Below, in pieces: positions 49,054 to 57,640 of a DNA stretch of 64,000 bases (its first letter is position 1; every line of letters starts with the position of its first letter). This DNA comes from Idiomarina seosinensis (GTDB taxonomy: Bacteria; Pseudomonadota; Gammaproteobacteria; Enterobacterales; Alteromonadaceae). A model generated the notes under the pieces. That model was not told the origin of the DNA. It made no database searches and saw only the letters and a program-made list of their open reading frames with translations. The position numbers were made by a program, and so were the translations under genes. The stretch lies in the NCBI RefSeq assembly GCF_003987275.1, contig NZ_PIQF01000003.1, forward strand, positions 233,315-297,314. The letters are read 5' to 3'.

Positions 49054-52000
49054 TTAATTGGCTTTCTCCCTTCTTTGGCCGTCCCAGGCAAGCATTGCCG
49101 GAGTTAACAGAAGCGTAATAAACGTCGCAACTAGCAGTCCGCCAACCAGTGCTGTAGATAACTGAATCCAGTATTGTCCTGAAGGCGCCCCAACAAAAAT
49201 ATCCCGCTCAAAAAAGTCGACGGTTAAACCCAACACCATAGGTAACAATCCGACTATCGTCGTTGTCGCGGTGAGAAGTACCGGGTTTAAACGTTGCATT
49301 GCTGCTTTTACCGCAGCTTCCATCGGCGATAACCCATCCGAGCGGTACTCGTTATATGCGTCAATTAGAACGATATTATTATTTACTACAATACCCGCCA
49401 GAGCCATAATGCCGATTCCGCTCATTACTACAGAAAAGGGTTCTTGCCGCACGAGTAATGCAAGCAGCACGCCAGCTAAAGAGAATACAATAGCGGATAG
49501 CACTAAAGCACTCTGGAAGAAGCTATTCAACTGTAATAGTAGGACGAACAGCATTAAGAAAATGGCTAAGGCAAATGCCAGTAATAAAAAGCTCATGGCT
49601 TCATTTTGGTCGTCAAGCTCTCCGGTAAAATCAAATTCCACACCTTTGGCAAAATCACTCTGCTTGATCTTCTGTCGCAACGTTTCCGTTGCTTCGCCAA
49701 CAGTCACTCCAGCAACAAGACCTGATTCAATTGTTTGTACGTTGCGTGAATTCACACGAGTGATAATAGTTGGGCTTAAACTGGGCGATAGCTGGACAAA
49801 ATTCTCTATAGGCATGAGACCTCTGCTTGCTGGAATGCGTAAATTAGCAAGGTCCGCCATTGAGCGTTCTTCCCAGGGATAACGTATACGAATATCGACT
49901 TGCTCTGGTGCCGACTCAGGCAGATAAGTGCCAACTAAGACACCATCGGTCAATAGACGCGCTAAGGTACCTAAGGTCGCGACATCGACACCATACTCAG
50001 CAGCTTTTTCACGGTCTACATCAATTTTTATCTGTGGCTTAGGGGTCGCCATGTCACTGGAGGTATCAATAAAATCATCTGATTCTTTCATTATCTCGAG
50101 TAACTTACCCACGGCTTCAGGCAATAAGTTCCGATCTTTCGCTGACACTTCTATAGAGACGGGACGAGCAGAGGACGGACCGCTTTGTTGTTTTTCAATC
50201 TTTAGTGCTATCCCGGGTAAGTTGTCTGTTTTAGCGCGAATACGCTGTATGATTTTTGCGGCAGAATCACGCTCCTGCCAATCCAGCAAATCAATTTGTA
50301 GTGTACCAATAATTTCTGAGTCCAGGTTGGCTTTCAGCCTTTCCTCAACTGACCCTATGGTGCGAGAATAAATGCGTTCAATGCCCGCGACCGGCTCAAC
50401 GGTCTTATCGACCAGCTTAACCAGATTATCAGCTTCACTTACTGATAAATTACCATCGGCTTGAACTTGTATTTGTATACGATCGGCCTCGATGTCAGGG
50501 AAAAAGTTTACGCCTTGCCCGAGCTTGCTGTAGAGGAAAAATGAAAGTAATAAGACAAACAGGCTGACCAGCAAAGCAAGTAACGGCTTACCTACCATAT
50601 AGCTGACCAAAGACTGGAGTTTTGAGCCTTTGTCTGGTGCTTTCTCTGATTGTGAGGTCACTGATACTTTGCTTTTTACTGATGAGCCAATTATCGGAAC
50701 GAAAACCAGTGCCATGAGCAAAGACATGAGCAGTGTTATGATAACAGTGGCGGGCAGATAAAACATAAATTGCCCGGCCATACCCGGCCAAAAGAGCAGT
50801 GGTATAAATACGGCGAGGGTGGTCATTGTCGACGCAATAATAGGCCACGCCATGCGTTGCGAAGCTGCCAGGTAGGCTTGTAATCGGTCTTGTCCCTGTC
50901 GACGATAGCGCTCCGCAAGGTCGACCACAACAATGGCACCATCGACTAACATTCCAATCACTAAAATGAGTGCGAACAGCACCACGATGTTCAGGGTTAT
51001 ACCCAGCAGTTGCAGCGTCAAGATGCCGCCAAGAAATGAGCCTGGAATCGCAAGAGCAACGAGCAGGGAAGCTTTGACGCCCAAAGCCACCACAACAGTT
51101 AGTATGACCAGAATAATGGCGAGAATGACATTGTTTTCAAGGTCGCCCAGAAATTGCTTAACATCGTCGGCCTGGTTTTGCATATAAGCGACATTAACGG
51201 TTGCAGGCCAGTCGGTGCGCTCCTGTTCGACCATTTGGGTTACACGGTCGACAACGTCAATCACATTAGCGCTGCTCAGTTTTGTAATATCAAGTGCTAT
51301 CGACGGTTGACCATCAATACGGGCGTAACTGACGGGATCTTTAAAGGTGCGTCGAACTTCAGCGACATCGCTTACCCGTACGACATTATTGGGCGTAGTT
51401 TTTACCGGCATCTCGAATACATCGACAATGTTTTCAATGGTGCCAGGGATGGCGACGCTAATGCGCCCTGCTCCGGTATCCATTGCACCCGCGGTAACCA
51501 GAAGGTTGTTATTACTAATAGCTTGCGATACTTCCGCTAAAGAAATGTTGTAAGACTGCATGGCTAACGGTTCGATGATGATCTCTAACAGATCTTCACG
51601 ATCACCGGACATATCAACTTCGAGTACACCATTAAGCGTTTCAAGTTTATCCTCTAAGTTACGTGCCAGTTGGATTAAGTCCCGTTCGGGAATATTGCCT
51701 GAGAGCGCGACCGTTAAAATGGGGAATAACGACAGATCAACTTCTTGCACTGTGGGCTTCTCAGCATCGGATGGTAAATCTTGCTCTGCTTTTTCAGTTT
51801 CATCTTTGACATCACGTAATGCTTTTTCGTTATCGAAGCCTGCGGCAAACTCCAGTTGCAACATGGCAAAGCCTTCACCGGCTTGAGCGGTTAAAGTATC
51901 TAAACCGTCGATGCTTTGTAATTTTCGCTCAAGCGGCTCGACCAATAAGCGTGCGCTGTCTTCGGTTGAAATGCCAGGGTAGCTTACGGTGACCGTGAAT

Positions 52001-52134
52001 ACCGGAATGTCAATTTCAGGGGCTGCTTCTTTGGGAATTGTGGCGTAGGCGATGCTGCCCATTATAAACAACACAGCGAGTAACAGTATCGCTGCGCGAT
52101 TGCGTGAGAAAGCGGCGGCAATAAAGGCTTTCAT
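49054..52134 (-). CDS. RND efflux permease (HAE family)
   Basis: 1,026 residues with the full twelve-helix, two-loop RND plan. TM4 reads GMLVDGAIVVVDLAERYR: only one of the two acidic residues found in AcrB (DD) is kept, with Gly at the second place. TM10 reads IVVNNNIVLIDAYNEY, without the AcrB lysine. This pattern is common in a divergent HAE branch and suggests a different proton path. Its start touches the stop of the adaptor gene (TAATG). No outer-membrane channel gene is nearby, so it probably uses a TolC coded elsewhere. The substrate is unknown. Confidence 0.93.
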   Translation of the reverse strand: MKAFIAAAFSRNRAAILLLAVLFIMGSIAYATIPKEAAPEIDIPVFTVTVSYPGISTEDSARLLVEPLERKLQSIDGLDTLTAQAGEGFAMLQLEFAAGFDNEKALRDVKDETEKAEQDLPSDAEKPTVQEVDLSLFPILTVALSGNIPERDLIQLARNLEDKLETLNGVLEVDMSGDREDLLEIIIEPLAMQSYNISLAEVSQAISNNNLLVTAGAMDTGAGRISVAIPGTIENIVDVFEMPVKTTPNNVVRVSDVAEVRRTFKDPVSYARIDGQPSIALDITKLSSANVIDVVDRVTQMVEQERTDWPATVNVAYMQNQADDVKQFLGDLENNVILAIILVILTVVVALGVKASLLVALAIPGSFLGGILTLQLLGITLNIVVLFALILVIGMLVDGAIVVVDLAERYRRQGQDRLQAYLAASQRMAWPIIASTMTTLAVFIPLLFWPGMAGQFMFYLPATVIITLLMSLLMALVFVPIIGSSVKSKVSVTSQSEKAPDKGSKLQSLVSYMVGKPLLALLVSLFVLLLSFFLYSKLGQGVNFFPDIEADRIQIQVQADGNLSVSEADNLVKLVDKTVEPVAGIERIYSRTIGSVEERLKANLDSEIIGTLQIDLLDWQERDSAAKIIQRIRAKTDNLPGIALKIEKQQSGPSSARPVSIEVSAKDRNLLPEAVGKLLEIMKESDDFIDTSSDMATPKPQIKIDVDREKAAEYGVDVATLGTLARLLTDGVLVGTYLPESAPEQVDIRIRYPWEERSMADLANLRIPASRGLMPIENFVQLSPSLSPTIITRVNSRNVQTIESGLVAGVTVGEATETLRQKIKQSDFAKGVEFDFTGELDDQNEAMSFLLLAFALAIFLMLFVLLLQLNSFFQSALVLSAIVFSLAGVLLALLVRQEPFSVVMSGIGIMALAGIVVNNNIVLIDAYNEYRSDGLSPMEAAVKAAMQRLNPVLLTATTTIVGLLPMVLGLTVDFFERDIFVGAPSGQYWIQLSTALVGGLLVATFITLLLTPAMLAWDGQRREKAN

Positions 52135-53252
52135 TATAATTCCTCGCCTTTGTCATAATCAGCAGGTACGGGTTTGGGGGTAACTTTTTGACCGGCGGTC
52201 AACGAACTATGGCTAATGATGACTAAACGCGTTTCGTCATCCAGCCCGCTGACCCATAAGGCATTAACGTCTGCCTGCTCCACAGTAACTGGAGAAAAAC
52301 GTGTTTCGTTATTGTCATTAATGGTTAAAACACCCATGCGGCCAGCCGCATCTATTTTGATTTGGGCCGCAGAAATTTTGTGTGCTTTAACGTTGTTGGT
52401 TTCAATAGTGACTTCGGCACTCATACCGGAAGGGATAGGGTCGTTCTGGTTTGGGATGGTTATTTCAACGCGAAATGTCCGGGTCTGCGGATCGGCAATA
52501 GGAGCGATAAAGCTGACCTGTCCCTGACGATCAGTACCACCGATAAGTTTGACCGTCGCGGGCATGTTGAGTTTGAGCCTGTGAATTTGACTTTGTTGTA
52601 CGTTAATAATGGCGATTAACGGATCGTTATCGATAAGCTCTAGCACTTGATTGCCAGCTGACACATAAGCACCTTGCTCAATAAAGCGTTGATTGATAAC
52701 GCCGCTGACCGGTGCTGTCAGTTTAGTATTTTCAATATCAAAGGTAATACGGCGAAGCTGTGCTCGTGCTGCTTCTAGTTGTGCTTCTAACGCCTGGAGT
52801 TGAGACTGGGACGACAAATTTTGTTCGATGAGCTTTTTAGTCGCATTGAAATCGCTTTGTGCCTTTGTTAGTTGAGCTTCTGCCTGAGTACGTTGAACTT
52901 CGCGATCATCAATGGAAAGTTTTGCAATGACGTCACCCTGGCTGACCTCAGCACCACTGTCGGCAATCATTTCGAGCATGCCGTCAGTACGTGCTCGAAT
53001 ATTAAGTTGCTGATTTGGTCTAATTTCGCCGTTTAGTGTCAACTCGCGAGCCACAAGCTGGGCTTGACTATTTCTTACTGCAACTGACGGTAAACTGCTC
53101 TCAGTTGCGCTTGTCTTTTCGGTATCGCCTCTGAAGATGAAACCACTGGCTATCCACAAAAAAACCAAGGTTACGATGGCAATAAATACGGCTGTAGAGC
53201 TACTGATTCGGCCTTGCTGCTTGTGCAGTGAGCCACGTGATGATGAGGTCAT
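52134..53252 (-). CDS. RND periplasmic adaptor (membrane fusion protein)
   Basis: 372 residues. One N-terminal anchor helix (STAVFIAIVTLVFLWIASGFIF), a biotinyl-lipoyl segment (IRARTDGMLEMIADSGAEVSQGDVIAKLS), an alpha hairpin (about 110-175), the return lipoyl half (LTAPVSGVINQRFIEQGAYVSAGNQVLELI) and a beta-barrel domain. It links the RND pump at 49054-52134 to an outer-membrane channel. It is in one operon with the pump and the GbsR-like regulator gene 67 bases upstream. Confidence 0.93.
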   Translation of the reverse strand: MTSSSRGSLHKQQGRISSSTAVFIAIVTLVFLWIASGFIFRGDTEKTSATESSLPSVAVRNSQAQLVARELTLNGEIRPNQQLNIRARTDGMLEMIADSGAEVSQGDVIAKLSIDDREVQRTQAEAQLTKAQSDFNATKKLIEQNLSSQSQLQALEAQLEAARAQLRRITFDIENTKLTAPVSGVINQRFIEQGAYVSAGNQVLELIDNDPLIAIINVQQSQIHRLKLNMPATVKLIGGTDRQGQVSFIAPIADPQTRTFRVEITIPNQNDPIPSGMSAEVTIETNNVKAHKISAAQIKIDAAGRMGVLTINDNNETRFSPVTVEQADVNALWVSGLDDETRLVIISHSSLTAGQKVTPKPVPADYDKGEEL

Positions 53253-53319
53253 TGATGTTGCACCTAAATAATTTAAATGTTTTCGTCAAACGTCAATTTT
53301 TCTGACTATTGAGCATGGC

Positions 53320-53772
53320 TTAGCGTTCGGATTTCAACTCCAGCAGCAACTTTTTCACGCTTTCATCGTAGAGTGTATTAAACCTTTCCAACTCAGTAAT
53401 TTTCTCCTGAGCTCTAGTATTCTTAATACTTGCTTTGGCTTCCGTTATTATCTTTTTCGCTTCTTGATGCTGTTTTATCTTTAATTCCAGCAGCGAATCA
53501 TAAGGGTTGGTACGCATTACAAAATGGTTTTGGCGCTTTCCAGGCAGCGCTCTGCGTTCGACCAGCTGAAGCATTTCCAAAAAGCGAATATTGGTGCTGA
53601 CACTTCCTTTACTTATTTCAAGTAAGTTCATGAGATCGGCTGTATTTAGTGGGGCATCAGATATGATAAGAGCCGCAATTATTTGCCCAGCAATTCGAGA
53701 AAGACCATAGCCCTGAGTGTGCATGCCCATATCGGTAATAAACTGCAATTCTGCTTCGGTAAGCTTATTCAT
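53320..53772 (-). CDS. GbsR/MarR-type transcriptional regulator
   Basis: 150 residues. A winged helix (GYGLSRIAGQIIAALIISDAPLNTADLMNLLEISKGSVSTNIRFLEMLQLVERRALPGKRQNHF) is followed by a long helical dimerisation tail. The GYGLSRIAGQI opening marks the GbsR branch of MarR-like repressors. It is the first gene of the efflux operon and its promoter is covered by an inverted repeat, so it probably represses itself and the pump. The inducer is unknown. Confidence 0.88.
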   Translation of the reverse strand: MNKLTEAELQFITDMGMHTQGYGLSRIAGQIIAALIISDAPLNTADLMNLLEISKGSVSTNIRFLEMLQLVERRALPGKRQNHFVMRTNPYDSLLELKIKQHQEAKKIITEAKASIKNTRAQEKITELERFNTLYDESVKKLLLELKSER

Positions 53773-53801
53773 AGTAAAAACTTGTTAATTTGGATAATTT
53801 T

Positions 53802-53839
53802 AGATTAATCTGTTTAATCTGTTCAGTCAAGATTAAACA
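53802..53839 (-). promoter_or_regulatory. Efflux operon promoter with overlapping operator
   Basis: On the minus strand TTGACT (53825-53830) and TAATCT (53802-53807) are 17 bases apart, a good sigma-70 promoter. A perfect 10-base inverted repeat TGTTTAATCT / AGATTAAACA (53811-53820 and 53830-53839, 9-base spacer) covers the -35 box. The palindrome AGATTAATCT (53802-53811) covers the -10. Repeated TTAATCT/AGATTAA half-sites are the probable binding sites of the GbsR-like regulator. Confidence 0.75.
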
Positions 53840-54017
53840 AATAAAACGAGTTAACGCCAAGTGTGGATACTCCAATAAAAAATGGGTTACGAGGTTCTAG
53901 TGAATTAAGTATTATGGGTATGCGAACTTATTATTGGCTATGATGGAGTTTAATTTTAATCATAAGCCAACACGGTTTGGCTCGATTGGAACAAACTTGG
54001 TACACCGCCAGAAACTA

Positions 54018-54046
54018 AAAAGCCCCGCACATTGTGCAGGGCCTTT
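54018..54046 (-). terminator. Terminator hairpin beside the tRNA-like remnant
   Basis: GCCCCGCAC (54022-54030) pairs with GTGCAGGGC (54034-54042) with one G-T pair; on the minus strand a TTTTT run follows. It would terminate transcription coming from the tRNA-like remnant side, as expected for the old downstream end of a tRNA gene. Confidence 0.7.
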
Positions 54047-54053
54047 AGAATAG

Positions 54054-54073
54054 TGGTGCCGGAGGCGGAATCG
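54054..54073 (-). other. tRNA 3'-end-like remnant, candidate attachment site
   Basis: Read on the minus strand these 20 bases are CGATTCCGCCTCCGGCACCA, which looks like a T-arm end, acceptor strand and CCA of a tRNA (a leucine-type 3' end is possible). The rest of the tRNA body is missing on the right. It sits 8 bases from a terminator, as a real tRNA would. This is the layout of an att site left at the far end of an island integrated into a tRNA gene. Confidence 0.45.
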
Positions 54074-54283
54074 ATAAGATCTAATAACTTATTGTTTTAT
54101 AGTGGATAAAAAATATTAAGATTCAAGCGTGTTACTTACCTTGTTACTAAAACTTCAGCTTTAGTTTTTTGATTGAAAGCTTTTTCACAAATGAATCTTT
54201 TAACTTTTTGGCTATGCCCAATACTCGCTTAACACGTTGAACATAGCTATAGTGGTCTGCAACTTGTGAACGTGTAGTGGCAA

Positions 54284-54291
54284 ATAAATTC
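54284..54291. repeat. Left target-site duplication of the ISL3 element
   Basis: ATAAATTC, directly abutting the left inverted repeat and identical to 57665-57672. Eight bases is the duplication size known for the ISL3 family. Confidence 0.93.
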
Positions 54292-54315
54292 GGGTAAGCG
54301 GATTAAATGGTTGAT
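54292..54315. repeat. Left terminal inverted repeat of the ISL3 element
   Basis: 24 bases beginning GGGTAAGCGGATTAAATGG. It matches the reverse complement of 57641-57664 except at positions 6, 7 and 14. Confidence 0.92.
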
Positions 54316-54378
54316 CTTACCTTTGCATGAGAGTGAGACAGACCGGCATCTCATCGGATTATCTGGTTGATGCTTCAC

Positions 54379-54786
54379 CTACTGCTGGTGCATGTTTCCT
54401 TCGCTAATTCCAGCAAGAACCCCACACGCCTCAACTTCCCGCTCATCGTTGCAACTCGCTCTCAGTGAAACGAGTTGTTTCTCAAGCGCTTGCAGAGCGG
54501 TTATCTGCGACCGCACATGAGAGATGTGATCATCGAGCAAGGCGTTGACGGCGGTACAAGGCTGATGAGGGTCGTCCTGATAGCTCTGTAGTTCGTGAAT
54601 CTCAGCCAGTGACAGGCCCAGGATTCTGCAGCGACGGATGAAGGCCAGCCCCTCACCATGCTTCTCGGTATAGACACGGTAACCGTTGTCCTGCCGATCA
54701 GGCGGCGGCAACAAGCCCTGCTGTTCATAGAAGCGGATCGTCTGTGTTTCGACCCCTACCAACTGCGCCAACTGACCAATGCGCAT
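54379..54786 (-). CDS. MerR-family metal-responsive regulator (PbrR/CadR-like)
   Basis: 135 residues from the ATG at 54786. MRIGQLAQLVGVETQTIRFYEQQGLLPPPDRQDNGYRVY is the MerR winged helix, with a long dimerisation helix after it. Cys77, Cys112 and Cys121 stand where Pb/Cd-sensing relatives bind metal; the 35- and 9-residue gaps fit the PbrR691-type set more than CadR (35 and 7). Cys53 is extra. It is divergent from the cation-efflux gene, whose promoter has the stretched MerR spacing. It is a passenger gene of the ISL3 element. Confidence 0.9.
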   Translation of the reverse strand: MRIGQLAQLVGVETQTIRFYEQQGLLPPPDRQDNGYRVYTEKHGEGLAFIRRCRILGLSLAEIHELQSYQDDPHQPCTAVNALLDDHISHVRSQITALQALEKQLVSLRASCNDEREVEACGVLAGISEGNMHQQ

Positions 54787-54817
54787 CAGCCTCCTCCCCA
54801 ACGGATTCTTTACTCTA

Positions 54818-54848
54818 TTGACCTTATAGTAGCTTTATAGTTTAAAAT
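54818..54848 (+). promoter_or_regulatory. MerR-type promoter of the cation-efflux gene
   Basis: TTGACC (54818-54823) and TAAAAT (54843-54848) are 19 bases apart, the overlong spacer that MerR-family activators twist into shape. The spacer contains CTTATAG and CTTTATAG, an imperfect dyad. The efflux gene starts 34 bases downstream. Confidence 0.75.
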
Positions 54849-54881
54849 GGTACCACAACATTGTTCAAGTGGAGTCGTATC

Positions 54882-55778
54882 ATGAGCAAATCCTGTGGTG
54901 GCGCCTGTGGCGGTGATGCAACGTCCGCAGCGGATACCGATATACAGGCCTCCTCCGAGGCGCCAGGGAGATGGGTCAGTGTTTATGCCGTGCCGAAGAT
55001 GGACTGTCCATCAGAAGAACGAATGATTCGCCTAGCCCTGAACGGCTTTGAGGAGATTCGGGCGCTGTCCTTCGACTTGTCGAACCGCCGGCTGAAGGTC
55101 GTGCATGACGGCGAGGTCGAGCCCGTCACCTCGAAACTGAAGACCTTGGGGCTAGGCGCCTCGCTTCAGGAAACCGTCGCTGCAAATCCGGAGACCATCA
55201 AGGCCGCCGAGTTTTCGGCAGCTTCTGCTAAGCAAGAATCCGGGACCCTGCGCTGGTTGCTCGGCATCAATGCACTTCTGTTCGTGGTGGAAATGACTGC
55301 CGGTCTGATCGCCCAGTCCACCGGCCTGATTGGAGAATCCCTGGACAATTTTGCCGATGCGGCGGTGTACGGGCTTGCCCTTTATGCGGTTGGACATAGC
55401 GTGAAAATGCAGGTACGTGCCGCGCATCTTGCTGGTGTACTGCAACTGATCTTGGCTGTGGGCGTGCTCGTAGAGGTGGTGAGACGCTTTGTATCCGGTA
55501 GTGAGCCTGAATCGCTGGTGATGATGGCTATCGCATTCGTCGCATTGATTGCCAATACCAGTTGTCTGCTGCTCATATCCAAACATCGGGAAGGCGGGGC
55601 GCACATGAAGGCAAGCTGGATATTCTCGGCCAACGACGTGGTGATCAACCTGGGGGTCATCACCGCCGGCGCCCTGGTCGCGTGGACCGGTTCCAATTAT
55701 CCGGATCTGATTATCGGCACCATCGCGGGGGGCATTGTACTTAACGGTGCCAGACGCATTTTGGCGTTGAAGGGTTAA
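54882..55778 (+). CDS. Cation-diffusion-facilitator-like efflux protein
   Basis: 298 residues from the ATG at 54882 (GGAG 7-8 bases ahead). The N terminus is Cys-rich (MSKSCGGACGGD) and a heavy-metal-associated-like domain follows with PKMDCPSEE in place of the usual CxxC. About six membrane helices follow (WLLGINALLFVVEMTAGLIAQSTGLIGESLDNFADAAVYGLALYAV, FSANDVVINLGVITAGALVAW). The SLDNFADA and NDVVIN helices carry the Asp residues expected to bind the metal. It should move Zn, Cd or Pb out of the cytoplasm. It is controlled by the divergent MerR protein and ends 3 bases before lspA. Confidence 0.88.
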   Translation: MSKSCGGACGGDATSAADTDIQASSEAPGRWVSVYAVPKMDCPSEERMIRLALNGFEEIRALSFDLSNRRLKVVHDGEVEPVTSKLKTLGLGASLQETVAANPETIKAAEFSAASAKQESGTLRWLLGINALLFVVEMTAGLIAQSTGLIGESLDNFADAAVYGLALYAVGHSVKMQVRAAHLAGVLQLILAVGVLVEVVRRFVSGSEPESLVMMAIAFVALIANTSCLLLISKHREGGAHMKASWIFSANDVVINLGVITAGALVAWTGSNYPDLIIGTIAGGIVLNGARRILALKG

Positions 55779-55781
55779 ATA

Positions 55782-56294
55782 ATGCTCATTATTGGCAAAA
55801 AGCTCTCGCCGTATGCCCTATTGTCCATATCGGGCCTGCTGGCAGCGTCTGATCAGGCTGTAAAGTGGCTGGTGCAGCAATCAATGGCCTATGGCGAGTA
55901 TGTTTCGGTGACCCCGTTCTTTAACTGGGTGCACCTATGGAACACCGGTGCCGCATTCAGTCTTTTTGCGAATGGTGGAGGCTGGCAGCGCTACTTTTTT
56001 ATCGGAATCGCGGTAGTGGTCTCGATTTTTTTGATCAAGCTGATCCTTGAAAATCGTCATAAAGGAGAAGCCATCGCTTACAGTCTTATCCTCGGTGGCG
56101 CCATGGGCAACCTGATTGACCGGGTCTTTCGCGGCTATGTTGTGGATTCCTTTGATTTCTATTGGCGAGACTGGCATTGGCCGGCCTTCAACCTGGCTGA
56201 TATTGCAATTGTCCTCGGTGCCTTACTTTTCGTTTCCAGCAGCTTGTTGGGTAAAAAAGCAAACACCAATGCCGAGCCGGATGGATCTGACTGA
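55782..56294 (+). CDS. lspA: Signal peptidase II (lipoprotein signal peptidase)
   Basis: 170 residues with four membrane helices. Family boxes are present: SDQAVKWLVQ, WNTGAAFSLF, GGAMGNLIDRVFRGYVVDSFDF and WPAFNLADIAIVLGA, holding the two catalytic Asp residues. It cleaves lipoprotein signal peptides in the inner membrane. As a passenger of the ISL3 element it is probably an extra copy; the housekeeping lspA should lie elsewhere. In ISPpu12 the same gene lies between the transporter and the transposase. Confidence 0.93.
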   Translation: MLIIGKKLSPYALLSISGLLAASDQAVKWLVQQSMAYGEYVSVTPFFNWVHLWNTGAAFSLFANGGGWQRYFFIGIAVVVSIFLIKLILENRHKGEAIAYSLILGGAMGNLIDRVFRGYVVDSFDFYWRDWHWPAFNLADIAIVLGALLFVSSSLLGKKANTNAEPDGSD

Positions 56295-56315
56295 CACCTA
56301 CGCCTATACAACACC

Positions 56316-57606
56316 ATGACCGAACTTCCCGACAACATCCTTCACCTGCCGCAATACCAAGTACTGGGCTGCAAATCAACCGACGACGAAATGCACTTCC
56401 AGGTGGACGTGCCCGATCCCATCGCCTGCGAGGAATGCGGCGTGCAGGGTGAGTTCGTACGGTTCGGCAAGCGTGACGTTCCCTATCGTGATCTGCCCAT
56501 CCACGGCAAGCGGGTCACTCTCTGGGTGGTCCGCCGCCGATACACCTGCCGGGCCTGCAAGACAACATTCAGGCCCCAGCTACCGGAGATCGGTGGACGG
56601 ATTCCGTATGACACTGCGGCTGCATGAGTACGTGGAGAAGGAATCCTTCAACCACCCCTACACCTTTGTGGCGGCACAGACCGGCCTGGACGAGAAGACG
56701 GTGCGCGACATCTTCAACGCCCGCGCCGAGTTCCTGGGGCGCTGGCACCGCTTCGAGACGCCCCGCATCCTGGGCATTGACGAGCTATACCTGAACAAGC
56801 GCTACCGCTGCATTCTGACCAACATTGAGGAGCGAACCCTGCTCGACCTGCTGGCCACCCGCCGCCAGGACGTGGTGACCAACTACCTGATGAAGCTGAA
56901 AGACCGGCAGAAGGTCGAGATCGTCAGCATGGACATGTGGAACCCCTACCGGGCAGCGGTCAAGGCTGTGCTGCCCCAGGCCCGTATCGTGGTCGATAAG
57001 TTCCATGTGGTGCGCATGGCCAACGATGCCCTAGAGAGAGTGCGCAAGGGCCTCAGAAAGGAGCTGAAACCGTCCCAGAGCCGGACTCTCAAGGGAGACC
57101 GGAAAATCCTGCTGAAACGCGCTCACGAAGTCTCAGACCGGGAGCGCCTCATCATGGAGACCTGGACAGGCGCGTTCCCGCAACTGCTGGCCGCCTACGA
57201 GCACAAGGAGCGCTTCTACGGCATCTGGGACGCCACCACACGGCTCCAGGCAGAAGCCGCCCTGGACGAGTGGATAGCCACCATCCCGAAGGGCCAAAAG
57301 GAAGTCTGGAGCGATCTGGTCAGGGCAGTGGGAAACTGGCGCGAAGAGACCATGACCTACTTCGAGACGGACATGCCCGTCACCAACGCTTACACGGAGT
57401 CCATCAACCGACTGGCCAAGGACAAGAACCGTGAAGGGCGCGGTTACTCCTTCGAGGTGATGCGGGCACGAATGCTCTACACCACGAAGCACAAGAAGAA
57501 GGCACCGACTGCGAAGGTCTCTCCTTTCTACAAGAAAACCATCGGTTACGGACTGCCGGACTTCGCAGAGGAACTCAACTACGGAGTCGATCTATCAACC
57601 ATCTGA
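56316..57606 (+). pseudogene. tnpA: ISL3-family transposase, frameshifted
   Basis: The first frame (56316 to about 56590) codes for the N-terminal zinc-finger-like region (CEECGVQGEFVRFGKRDV..., CRACKTTFRPQLPE). The second frame, from about 56592 to 57606, continues VDGFRMTLRLHEYVEKESFNHPYTF and includes the catalytic core LGIDELYLNKRY, IVSMDMWNPYRAA and TNAYTESINRLAK. Together the span is 430 codons plus one base. An extra C at about 56591 (GAGAT[C]GGTGGAC) accounts for the shift; removing it restores an unbroken 429-residue protein. No slippery heptamer is seen, so programmed frameshifting is unlikely. A sequencing error cannot be ruled out. Confidence 0.9.
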
Positions 57607-57640
57607 GGGTGGTATCAGATTGATGGGGTGAAGGTGCCCC

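Larger units (their letters stand above)
53840..54291. other. Gene-poor junction between chromosome and accessory DNA
   Basis: No convincing complete gene lies here. It holds a terminator hairpin (54018-54046), a tRNA-3'-end-like remnant (54054-54073) and, on the minus strand, an open frame with no start. That frame (…NLFATTRSQVADHYSYVQRVKRVLGIAKKLKDSF…) ends at the TAG at about 54148-54150. The stretch 53840-54017 shows nothing further. Confidence 0.6.

Noticed and set aside
54379-54786. The MerR protein as regulator of the copper operon
   Set aside because: It lies inside the insertion element and faces its own efflux gene with a 19-base-spacer promoter; the Cys pattern is that of Pb/Cd sensors, not CueR.
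56449-56591. N-terminal 48 residues of the second transposase frame read as real protein
   Set aside because: The frame before about 56591 is a shadow of the zinc-finger part coded in the other frame; the shift at 56591 explains both.
56585-56600. Programmed ribosomal frameshift in the transposase
   Set aside because: No A-rich slippery heptamer or clear pseudoknot is seen, and ISL3 transposases are normally coded in one frame.
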